The position numbers and the translations under genes are program-made. Below the pieces are notes generated by a model, which searched no databases, was not told the origin of the DNA, and saw only the letters and a list, made by a program, of their open reading frames with translations. Of a stretch of DNA of 64,000 nucleotides, positions 54,955 through 64,000 are shown piece by piece (the stretch's first letter is position 1; each line of letters begins with the position of its first letter). Origin of the DNA: Clarkia xantiana subsp. parviflora (Eukaryota; Streptophyta; Magnoliopsida; Myrtales; Onagraceae); contig JAPTYO010000002.1 in NCBI GenBank assembly GCA_036873135.1, positions 23,896,452-23,960,451 of the forward strand, given 5' to 3'.

Positions 54955-56900
54955 ATGTCTGCTGAGGTGGACGAAACTGATTGTTTGCATGCCTGGATTA
55001 CTTGTCCAAACTGCAAAGTCTATGCCCTAGCTTATCATAACCCTATGGTGGCTATGGAAGCTACAATTAAAGCTTCACTTCGCTTCAATACACATACTAA
55101 ATATGTTCCTCTTCTACAACACACATTTATCACACTATCAACTATCAAGATCCACCTACCTCGTCCAGATTTAATTCCATGGAAATTTTGCGCAGAACCT
55201 TATTTGGACGCTTCCTTTCGCTCCGGGGTGTTAGGGAAGATGTTGTTCGTCGTTTCGTGGACGCCAATTGGTGAGTCGATGAAGCCCCTGAGGTGATCCA
55301 TCGGGAAGATGGGTTGTGGGTTTTTATCTTCTCGTCGGAACACCAAGCCTTAGAGGTCTTACAGAACGGAGCCTTCAACGTTCAGGGAATGATTCTTCAG
55401 TTATGGAGGCCTGATCAGATTTGCCAAGCCCTCAGGCAGATTTCACTGCAGTAGAGACGTGGATCGAGCTTCGGGGTATTCCCATGAATCTGATGACGGA
55501 CGAGAATATCGCCATGATTGCAGCCCAGGAAGGTACTATTATTCAAATAGAGGTGACCTCAGATCACACCTGGATCACTGCCTTTCCAAAGGTTAGGGGT
55601 TCGTCTGAACTTGATAGAGCATGTACTTCCCTCTGTTGGAATAATTGATGGTGCCACTACACATGAGATTCTCATCTCTTACCGTCTAGGGTTGCCGTGC
55701 CGTAGATGTGGCCGTTTTGGTCACAACATGGAGGAATGTCGTTCACCGAGGTCTGTAGTCCTAAATGATTTGACGGCGCGCTTGGCGAGAATGGCGGATG
55801 AACCTAGGTTTACGCGTGTCTCTTCGACGTTCCACAATATGTTTACCTTCGGGAATCGCGGCTCAGGAAGGCTCACCAATTGGATCCCTTTGTATCAAAT
55901 CCCTAACTTCAATACGCCTAATAGAGGAGGGGGTACTAGGAACTTCAGAAGGGAACATGCACCACCGATTCAAAACCCTGGAAACCCTCAGGCTCAAACT
56001 CTCACGGAGCGTCCTGCAAGGCATTCCTCTATAGCACATGCAACTCCAATTGAAGCTATCCCCTTATCCGCAGTTTTGCCGGGTAACTTTCCACCACCTC
56101 TTTTGACATCTTCGTTAGCTCCAGGTTACAGATGGACCCAACCCCATGTGTTCAACCATGAACGACCCTCAACCTTCCCTCCATCCCCTTACACTCCACC
56201 TCAGAACATGCAACAGGCTCATGCTGCTTTTCCCCTCAGTGTTTTCGTTCCCATGTATGCGCACTGGAATTATATGTGGGCGACTCGACAAACTCACTTC
56301 ACAGCTCACCAGCCTACACCTGCTTGGGAATCAAGTTACCCTCTTTATTTGGGGCTTTTTGAGGTATCTCACATCCCTGAACCGTCGTTTAGGTTTACGG
56401 AGGTTTCTGGGCCTTCAGCGCAGTCCCCATCTTCTGTTCTCCCAAACCCAGAAACAACGATGCTCCTGGACTCGATTGAAGACTACAATAGGGCGGGTAT
56501 TTTCTTTCCAGTATCGGGTTAATCCAGTGGGCCTCATTTGGACGACCATGCACTAGCTCAGCAACTGTTCATGATGGATCACTTTAACAATCAGGCCCAA
56601 CCTGCTAACAACTTTGAGGCTGGGCCCTCCAATCGATCCTCATCGCCTCCTCCCCAGTCTAATGGAACAATGCCTTTGCCGGAGCTTCAACCAGGACACC
56701 GTAATGGGAAAGCTCTAATTTTTGAGAATGAACCTTCTTCCTTGCCCGACACAAAGAAACGCTCTTATGAGGAATTTTGGCACCAGGGAATCATGATCAG
56801 GGATGGTGCCCTGCCTGAGGCGACCCCAAGGAGGACACGACAGCGCATCATTTTGGATATCGATTCTCAGTCCTCATCGGAGTCCTCGGATATGGATTAG
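54955..56900 (+). pseudogene. L1 ORF1 (zinc-knuckle nucleic-acid-binding protein)
   Basis: Frame changes occur near 55290, 55430 and 55610, and a stop is at 56520-56522. The readable middle has WIELRGIPMNLMTDENIA (DUF4283-like region) and a single CCHC knuckle CRRCGRFGHNMEEC near 55700, the standard plant L1 ORF1 plan. The long C-terminal part is Pro/His/Asn-rich and of low conservation. Confidence 0.75.
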
Positions 56901-57028
56901 GAGATGATAGACACCCCCTCAACTTTCTCCCAGGTCTCTTTTATGTTTGTTCAATGACATGCATCTTATTTTGGTAGTTCAAACTCTAGGGTTTTGGCGG
57001 GTCTGCTTAGGCAGTTCCCGCAAGCATT

Positions 57029-57966
57029 ATGAATCTTTTAGCCTATAATTGTCAGGGAAGTCGAAATTCCCTGACAATTCAGCATCTGCGCCATTTGGTG
57101 GCGCAATGGAACCCTTACTTAGTATGCTTGTCTGAGATTAAGTGTAACCATGAGAGGTTGGAGATTGTGTTAAAAGACCTGGGATTCCCCAATGTTTTCT
57201 CTGTTCCTGCTGAAGGAGCTAGGGGGCTTATTTTAGCTTGGAGGTTCTTCTTTTCGCTATCAGTTACCAAATCCAACTCTATGTATATTCACTGCACTAT
57301 CCAAATTAATCCCGTGGACTCTCGTTGGTGCTTCACTTTTGTGTATGCTCCTTCGATTCTTGCTGATAGACCTGCTTTCTGGACTGCTTTGGGTGACTTA
57401 AGTCTGGATTCTGCTTCTCTTTGGGTGATCTTGGGGGATTTTAATGATATTTGGGCGGTTGAGGAGAAGAAGGGGGTAATTCTAGGTCAGCTGCTAGACT
57501 TCTCCAGTCACACCTTTGGTCTAGTTCCCTGGACCTTATTGATTTGGGTTTTAAGGGGGCTCATTTTACTTGGTCAAATAGAAGAACAAGGTCTGATAAT
57601 ATTAAATGCAGATTGGATAGGGCGTTTGCAAACTTTGAATGGGTTTCCTGTTTTACTGAGGCAGTTTTATTTCACCTTGAAATGGCGGCATCAAATCATT
57701 GTCCAATTCTGCTGTCCTGGATCTTCTGGCTCTGTTAGAGCTAAAATACCGTTTAGATTTGAGAAAATGTGGTTTTCACACCCTGACTTCCTGAATATAT
57801 TGAAAACGTCTTGGCAAATTCCCATTGTAGGCCTTCCCCAATTTGTGCTTAAACATAAATTGTCTAGGCTTAGGCATTTCCTTCAACACTGGAATAGGTC
57901 CTCATTTGGTCTTCTTAGCTCCAGGATTACCTCTACTAGACATAGACTGGGCTCTATTCAGATATA
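57029..57966 (+). pseudogene. L1 ORF2 endonuclease domain
   Basis: Starts at an ATG: MNLLAYNCQGSRN is the first apurinic-like endonuclease motif, LVCLSEIKCN carries the catalytic Glu, WVILGDFNDIW the Asp-Asn pair. A frame change near 57480-57550 moves the KGAHFTWSNRR and ASNHCPILL motifs into the next frame (57544-57738), and coding returns to the first frame by about 57740. Confidence 0.8.
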
Positions 57967-59400
57967 GGATTCAGACCCTTTAGAGGAGGCTAGATTAACT
58001 GAGGAACTCCATCATCTGTATGCATTTGAGGAAATTCATTGGCGTAAAAAATCTAGACTACTATGGTTATTTGAGGGTGACAGAAATACAAAATATTTCC
58101 ATGCTAAAGCCCTAGCTCGTAGGCATATTAATTGATTGGATTGGATTTTAGACAATCAGGGAAATTAGATTTCTTCACCAACACAAATCCATAACTTTGT
58201 GGTTGACTATTTCACTGGTGTCTTTTCCTCTTCGGGTTTCCAGAGACCCTTTCCTTTAGTTGATTCCTTAGGCCAAAGAAATCTGTCTCAATGCCTTTTA
58301 CCCTTAGCTGCTCCTGTGAATACTCAGGAAACTTTGGAATCCCTGAAATAGCTCCACCCTGATAAGTCTCCTGGACCTGTTGGCTTCCCACCCTGTTTCT
58401 GGAAGAAACAGTGGAATGTTGTGTCACCTGATACTATTTTAGCTGTTCAAAACTTTTTTAATTCTGGGTCTATACTTAGGGAATCAAACCATGCCTATGT
58501 CGTTCTAATTCCTAAGGTGAACCAACCTCAAACTCTTGGCCAATGGAGACCTATAAGCTTGTGCAATACATCATATAAGATCATCTCTAAAGTTTTGGCT
58601 AATAGACTCAAAACCCATCTTAAGGAAATTATCTCCCCTTTTCAGAGTGTATTTGTTTCTGGCAGATTGATTACGGATAATATCTTATTAGCTCAGGAGT
58701 TACTTCACACCATCAAAAGAAGGAGAGTTGGTCGAAAAGGGCTTATGGCACTTAAACTTGATATGTCTAAAGCATATGATCGAATTGAATGACATTTCTT
58801 AAGAGCCGTTCTTCAAGTCTTAGGCTTTCCAACTCAATTCATCCATTGGATAATGCAATGTGTCACTACTTCATCCTTAAGCATCTTGATTAATGGCAAA
58901 CCTTCATCCCTTATTACACCCACCAGAGGCCTAAGACAGGGTGACCCTCTCTCTCCATTCCTGTTTATTCTTTGCTCTGAGGTCTTATTTGCTCAATTAT
59001 CTCTGGCACAGCTTAATAGGAAATTTAGTGGTATCAAGCCTGGCTCAAATTGTCAAGCTATTTCACATCTGCTATTTGTAGATGATATATTTCTCTTCCT
59101 TGAAGCCTCTAATTACAATATCAGTGTCCTTCAACAAATCCTTACAGATTATGAACACCAGTCTGGGCAGTGCATTAACTATCACTAGGAATGTCTCCCA
59201 AATTCTCAAAACTCAGATTTTTGCCACCTCTGGGGTGGCTGAAATGAAGGACTCAGATAAATATTTGGGTCTTCCTGTTGATTGGTTTTCTCAAAGGAAG
59301 TCTTTAGGAGCTTCTTTAGTTGAGAGGGTGAGCACTAGAATACAGGGTTGGATGGCAACGCTGTTGTCACCTGCTAGGAAAGAGGTGCTTATTAATTAAG
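57967..59400 (+). pseudogene. L1 ORF2 reverse transcriptase domain
   Basis: Motifs in order: HAYVVLIPKVNQPQ, WRPISLCNTSYKIISKVLANRL, FVSGRLITDNILLAQE, LKLDMSKAYDRIE, then a stop, LRQGDPLSPFLFILC, and HLLFVDDIFLFLEA, where the catalytic box is FVDD instead of FADD. YLGLPVDWFSQRKS and GWMATLLSPARKE follow after a frame change. Stops and frame changes near 58135, 58348, 58790, 59190 and 59398. Confidence 0.85.
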
Positions 59401-60588
59401 TCTACAACTTCATCAATACCCACTTATACAATGTGTTGTCTTAAGCTCCCTTATCATGTTCTTGACAAACTAGAACAGATTATTAGACAGTTTTGGTGGA
59501 AAAACTCCCATAGGCGACAAGGCATTCCATGGATATCTTGGTATAGACTTACTAGAAGCAAAAGGGAAGGGGGTTGGGTTTCAAGGATTTCAGAATTCAA
59601 AACATTGCATTGGTGTTTAAAAAAATTGTGGAGGGTAGCTACAGACCAGGACTCTTTGTGGGGGTCAATCATGAAACAAAAATATTTCCCCACATCATCT
59701 ATATTTATAGCCTCTTGCTCAGCTAATCATTCACAGTATGGAAGAATCTAGTAGCCCTTAGGCCCTTGTTGTTCATTGCGAGTAGATGGTTTGTTGGGTC
59801 TGAACAATCTATAGATATCTGGAATGACCCCTGGGTCCCAAACACTTCCTCTCTCATTCAGTGGAGAGTCGGGGTAGATAATGATAACCCACCTGTAGTC
59901 TCCTCCTACATCAACCAGGAAACACGTTCCTGGAAAACTGAGCTATTAGATCAAATCCCGCACCCAGTCATTTCACAATCTGTACTTGAAATAGCTATTC
60001 CAATGTTTGACACCCCTGATAGATTGGTCTGGTTACACCATAGATCAGGGAACTACACAGTTAAATCTGGTTATCACTTTCTCAGTTCACTTTTTCATGC
60101 TCAATTACATGGCTCTACCTCTGCTCCCCCTATGACTGCTAGTCCTTTTTTTTTTGTCATTGCCAATGGCTCCAAAAATTAAGATGTTCGTTTGGAAAGG
60201 TTGCAATGGCGGTCTAGCTCTTGGGCTAAACCTTCAAAGACGTATTGCTATTATTTATCCATCTTGTCCTTTTTGTCTCACTGAGAAGGAATCCTGGAAC
60301 CATCTTATGTGGAGCTGTCCCTTTGTTGCTAGAATATGGTTTGCTAGCCCTTTAGGTGTGTTGACCACTGCATTACCTATTTCATCTGTTAAAGACTGGT
60401 TATCTTGGGAGGATGCTTTGATTACTTCAAAACCTCTCAAAAGGAAGCTTCTATCTCAAAAGTGCTTGGTGCTTTGGTCTATTTGGTTGGCCATGAATTG
60501 CTTAGTTTTCAGATCAAGAAGGTTGGATATCCAATATATAATAACTTCTATGAATTACTTATTCTCTAATTTGTATTATTTATGCTAC
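59401..60588 (+). pseudogene. L1 ORF2 thumb and zf-RVT region
   Basis: Reads LEQIIRQFWWKNSHRRQGIPWISW, SIDIWNDPWVPN, then KIKMFVWKGCNGGLALGLNL and CPFCLTEKESWNHLMWSCPF, a CX2C...H...C zinc-binding-like motif near 60260-60320 that is better kept than in the copy at 9.9 kb. Broken by frame changes near 59750 and 60170. Confidence 0.75.
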
Positions 60589-60589
60589 A

Positions 60590-61114
60590 ATGGCAGGTTC
60601 AGGAGCAGGGAGGACCCTCTTCCCGTCCTCCTCCCCCGCCCCCGTTGATGTAGAAGGTCCCCTTATGCACCATCCTCGGAGACTCATCTTAAATGGTGTT
60701 GTACATAGTGAGTCACTTTCACTTGTAGGGGCTGCAATTTTGGTGGATGGAGCAGGTGTACTTCAGGGAATGACGACAGTCAAAGCTTCTGGCACGGATC
60801 CTCTGTTGGCGGAAGCCTTGGCAGCCAGGGCTGGGTTGCTCATGGGTCGACGTTTTGCCACAATGCCCATCTCGTTGCTCACAGATTATGAACTACTCGT
60901 CAAAGCTTCTAAAGATCTTTTGAATGCTCCAGCAGTTCTCCTTGGTGTTAGTTCGGATATGGTTGTTCTTCTTCGTTGTTTTACGATGTTGTCTTTCTTT
61001 AAAGTTTCTAGAACTGTTTTCAAACCGACTCATGATCTCGCTAGGAGATCTCTTTTGTTGAACTTCTTTGGTTGCTGGTTTAACCCTGACTACCCCATAT
61101 ATTTGGTTGTGTAA
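60590..61114 (+). pseudogene. L1 ORF2 RNase H domain
   Basis: A 174-codon frame: GAAILVDGAGVLQGM, GTDPLLAEALAARAGLL with the Glu, LLTDYELLVKAS with an Asp, FKPTHDLARRSLLL at the end, parallel to the 10454-11206 domain. The stop at 61112-61114 looks natural and is followed by a 3' UTR with a G10 run at 61120 and the poly(A) tail. Confidence 0.8.
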
Positions 61115-61232
61115 TAGGGGGGGGGGGGTGGCAGTGGTTGTGTTGTTCGTGTTTTCTTTGTCTCGCTTTGACTGTTGCATTTGGTTTATTTATAAAATGG
61201 GCTTCCTTTACCAAAAAAAAAAAAAAAAAAAT

Positions 61233-61963
61233 CATATATCATATTCCTATATTTTTTTTCTTTGCTTAAATTCAAGCCGATATAAGAAAAGACCAAATTA
61301 CCCTTAAGAAATTGGAAATAGTGAAGGAAACTCAGTAGAGAAAAAAAAAGAAAAAGAAAGGAAACACTTAGTAATAAATAGTAAAAATTACAAATATATA
61401 TTAGTTATTTGACTTCATTTATAATATTATTAATTCACATAAAATCACATTTTAAATTATTGATTGATATATCAAAGTATATATTCATTCTGATTCATTT
61501 GTTTATTCATAATATTTTTATACGAAAAAATTATTCATTCTGATTATTATTGTATAAAAAAGTTATATTATTTGATTACAATATTTAAAAGTACATATGT
61601 AATATTTACTATTTAAAATAAATAAATTTATTTTGTAGAGACTAAAATTTTAAAAAATTACTTAATAATGTGAAAATTTACTTGACAAACTTATTGATTT
61701 TAGTGCATTTTAAAAATTAAAATCTGTAGTTTAGCCACATACGATTTTTAACATATTTCCTAGACTAGTTGGCCTTGCTTACATATAAACGTTTTAAACC
61801 TTAAATTCTTACTATATGTATTTTTTTTTTATTTAATCTAACAAAATCAAGCATATATTCTTTAAATTGAGATATATATATATTTTATATTCCTGCCAGC
61901 TAGACTGATTACGTTGTATATCTATATGTTATCAATATAGATATATTAAAAAAAGTGTATATA
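61233..61963. other. Intergenic AT-rich DNA, no gene recognised
   Basis: Nothing supported between the L1 poly(A) and the Helitron start. Confidence 0.45.
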
Positions 61964-63530
61964 TCTTTATACCAATATAAAATGTAAGGGTTGTCCTCAC
62001 CCCCAATAGGTACCTTTTGAACATTATTATTATTATTTTATTATTATATATATATATTATATTTAGTTTCCATATTTTTATAAAATTGGTGATTTTGTCC
62101 TTATTATCTATAAGACTCGTATATTTTTATCTTTACTATTACTAAAAAAATCATTTAGTTAAATTTGATTATTTTTATTTTTTAAGCTCGCTTAATTGAC
62201 AGGTCACCGTAGTTACTATTAACTTCTAAATCTAATATATTTATCAATTAGAGTCAGCATTGGCATATGATATGCATTCAGTATGTTAAAATGTCGGGTG
62301 CATGCATTTTTCTATTCACCATATCCCAGATTTGGGGATGTTTCTCCTGTTGACATTTTGTATCACATTAATCAGTCATTTGTCAACTGATATAATAACA
62401 TATCAAGATATAAATCAAATGTGGTTCTTGAAGTTTGACTACTTTACATATAACATGTTACTTTACTTAATGTCTAATACTTAATGACTTGAATTATTAA
62501 TTTAGTTCTTGTGTTTGTAAATTCAATCATATTAGGTATATCCTAATTAGTAGTTGAATAGATAGTTAGGGCGAATTCAAGTATAAACTTCTGACATTTG
62601 TGATTTAAAAAATTGATGATTTAGTCCCTACTATATTTGAGAATTACTAAAATTTTCATTAGTTAAATTGCATTAATTTTTTTAGTTAAGGTCGCTTAAC
62701 TGATATCCTACATTAATTATCATTAACTTCTTAATACAATATACCTATAAATTTGAGTCACCTTGAAAGTAGGATATGTACCCAGCTCGTGCAAACTTCG
62801 AGTACATGTTGAGATTTTTTGTATAACATATATCAGTCAATTGTCAAATCATATAAAGTGTCAAAATATGGGTCAACCACAGTTCTTGAAATTTGACCTT
62901 ACAGATAAATTACTCATCGTCCAACATTTAGGGTCTCGAGCTATTAATTTAGTTCTTTCGCCTATCAGTTCAAACAAATTGTGTACAACCTAATTAGTAG
63001 TTAAATAAGTAATTGACATAAAGTTAAGTATAAACTTTATATTTTAATGAATTGAATTTCATTTAGTGTTAAATCAATTTTTGTTGGTATATGGTATAAA
63101 ATCATTTAGTGTTAAATCAAGTTACGTTTGTATAGGTTAAACTGCTTCACCGATGACTCTAAGTAGTTAAGTACTGGTTTACAAACTTCACTCCTCAAGT
63201 TGATGAGTTTGATACAAATTTGTCGTTAATAACCCGCGTCATTCGCAACCCAACTCAGTATTAGTTCTAACCGTTAATATATTTACTTGTAAGGTTAATT
63301 TAGAACCATAACTAATACAATAGTTAATTTTGTACCTAATTAACTTCTTCTATTTTTTCCATTTTGAATTATATTGTGTCGTTCTTTTTTATCATACATA
63401 TTCATTTCTCACAACCCATTAACTTGACCATGTATTAATTAAATATTATCATATTAGAAAATTTAAGATAAATTATTTATTTTGAAACTTAGACAATCGA
63501 TACGCGTGCAACGCACGCGTTAATAACTAG
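61964..63530 (+). mobile_element. Non-autonomous Helitron (1.57 kb)
   Basis: Starts TCTTTATACCAATATAAAAT after A and ends CTAG before T. A perfect stem ACGCGTGC-AAC-GCACGCGT (63502-63520) precedes TAATAA-CTAG. The 5' end shares ACCAATAT and GTCCTCACCCC with the Helitron at 48594, and the 3' loop AAC and AACTAG are the same, so they form one family. No coding sequence. The interior has a large imperfect direct repeat. Confidence 0.75.
62080..63030. repeat. Imperfect direct repeat, period about 520 bp
   Basis: TTAGTTAAATTTG...GTCGCTTAA-type wording, CAGTCATTTGTCAACTGATATA/CAGTCAATTGTCAAATCATATA, GTTCTTGAAGTTTGAC/GTTCTTGAAATTTGAC and CCTAATTAGTAGTTGAATA/CCTAATTAGTAGTTAAATA recur in the same order from about 62080 and from about 62604. 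Confidence 0.75.
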
Positions 63531-64000
63531 TATATATATATATATATATATTAGGTACCCACATCAAGAAATTGAAGGGCAGTTCTAAGCCAGAATGAAA
63601 GCATGAAACTCGCTTCACGAGTTAAAGGTGTGTTCTAGAACGAACCATCAAGAACCAACCAGATGCGAGGATGTTGTCATATACCCAATTGTTCGCATTT
63701 TCCATTAAAAAATGAATCCAAAGGTCAGAACTGATTTAAAATAGAAGGATTTTCTGCCGGACCTGAACTTCTTGATGAGGATAGGCTATCAATACATTAG
63801 TTGTCCCTCAGGATGGCCTTGTGAGAGACTCGATCGATTAGAGTACTTACAATAGTTGATTTTCTAGTTTCTCCATATCAGTTGTTATGTCACAATTAAC
63901 TCATTAAAGTGGAACTACTACAATAATTTCTATAGTAAAATTGGAACTTTTTCATGTTGAAGTTAGACCTATGTCTGGTGATGACCTGTGTTGATCAATC
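63531..64000. other. Flanking DNA, no gene recognised
   Basis: A short (TA)n run (63531-63551) then anonymous sequence to the window end. Confidence 0.45.

Larger units (their letters stand above)
54860..61232 (+). mobile_element. L1 LINE, nearly full length, decayed
   Basis: About 6.37 kb with a GC-richer 5' leader (CTCCCTCTCCTTAGGG), ORF1, ORF2 with endonuclease, RT, zf-RVT and RNase H, and a poly(A) tail of about 19 (61214-61232). The 5' edge follows a Helitron end by some 15 bp and is not fixed by a clear target duplication. More than ten stops and frameshifts are present. Confidence 0.85.

Noticed and set aside
54860..61250. Target duplication of the large L1
   Set aside because: Only ATATAT-type words recur at both ends, which is expected by chance in this DNA.

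Overview
This window is plant nuclear DNA, most likely from a eudicot. It is AT-rich, repeat-dense intergenic sequence with two intact intronless genes: an AT-hook (AHL) nuclear protein gene at 37774-38706 (+) and an A20/AN1 zinc-finger stress-associated protein gene at 48013-48426 (-). Nearly everything else is mobile or once-mobile DNA, most of it broken. No species is claimed.

Left part (1-15.6 kb): a minus-strand Ty3/gypsy element of the Tat type (gag, protease, RT, two RNase H domains, integrase, 65-bp tandem repeats in its 3' region, 725-bp 5' LTR) sits inside the RNase H part of an L1 LINE. Then come several L1 insertions, some only 18-24 bp long, a 5'-truncated L1 at 8.8-11.3 kb, a 266-bp L1 stub with a perfect 16-bp target duplication, and two copies of a MULE-like element with long terminal inverted repeats.

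Centre left (15.6-36.9 kb): a gag-less copia element (15611-27832) is interrupted in its integrase by a second copia (18066-26598) whose 5-bp target duplication is perfect. Next are a solo LTR, a hAT-type MITE, a 1.3-kb solo LTR inserted into an opposite-facing solo LTR of the same family (29969-32731), and a 3.3-kb nest of inverted repeats into which hAT-type and short MITEs have jumped.

Centre right (37-51.6 kb): the AHL gene, a mitochondrial-looking insert that joins an RNase H domain to a mitovirus RdRp remnant (about 42.2-43.6 kb), hAT- and PIF-like MITEs, and the SAP gene. A 3-kb Helitron (48594-51627) carrying a broken, intron-containing NOP58 fragment starts only 167 bp upstream of the SAP start codon.

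Right part (51.6-64 kb): more Helitron ends, a near-perfect 44-bp-arm hairpin, a nearly full-length but decayed L1 LINE (about 54.86-61.23 kb), and a second Helitron (61964-63530) with the same termini as the NOP58-carrying one.

The two genes show no functional link to each other. The biological interest is in the layering of insertions, the gene capture beside SAP, and the retained RNase H/mitovirus reading frame.
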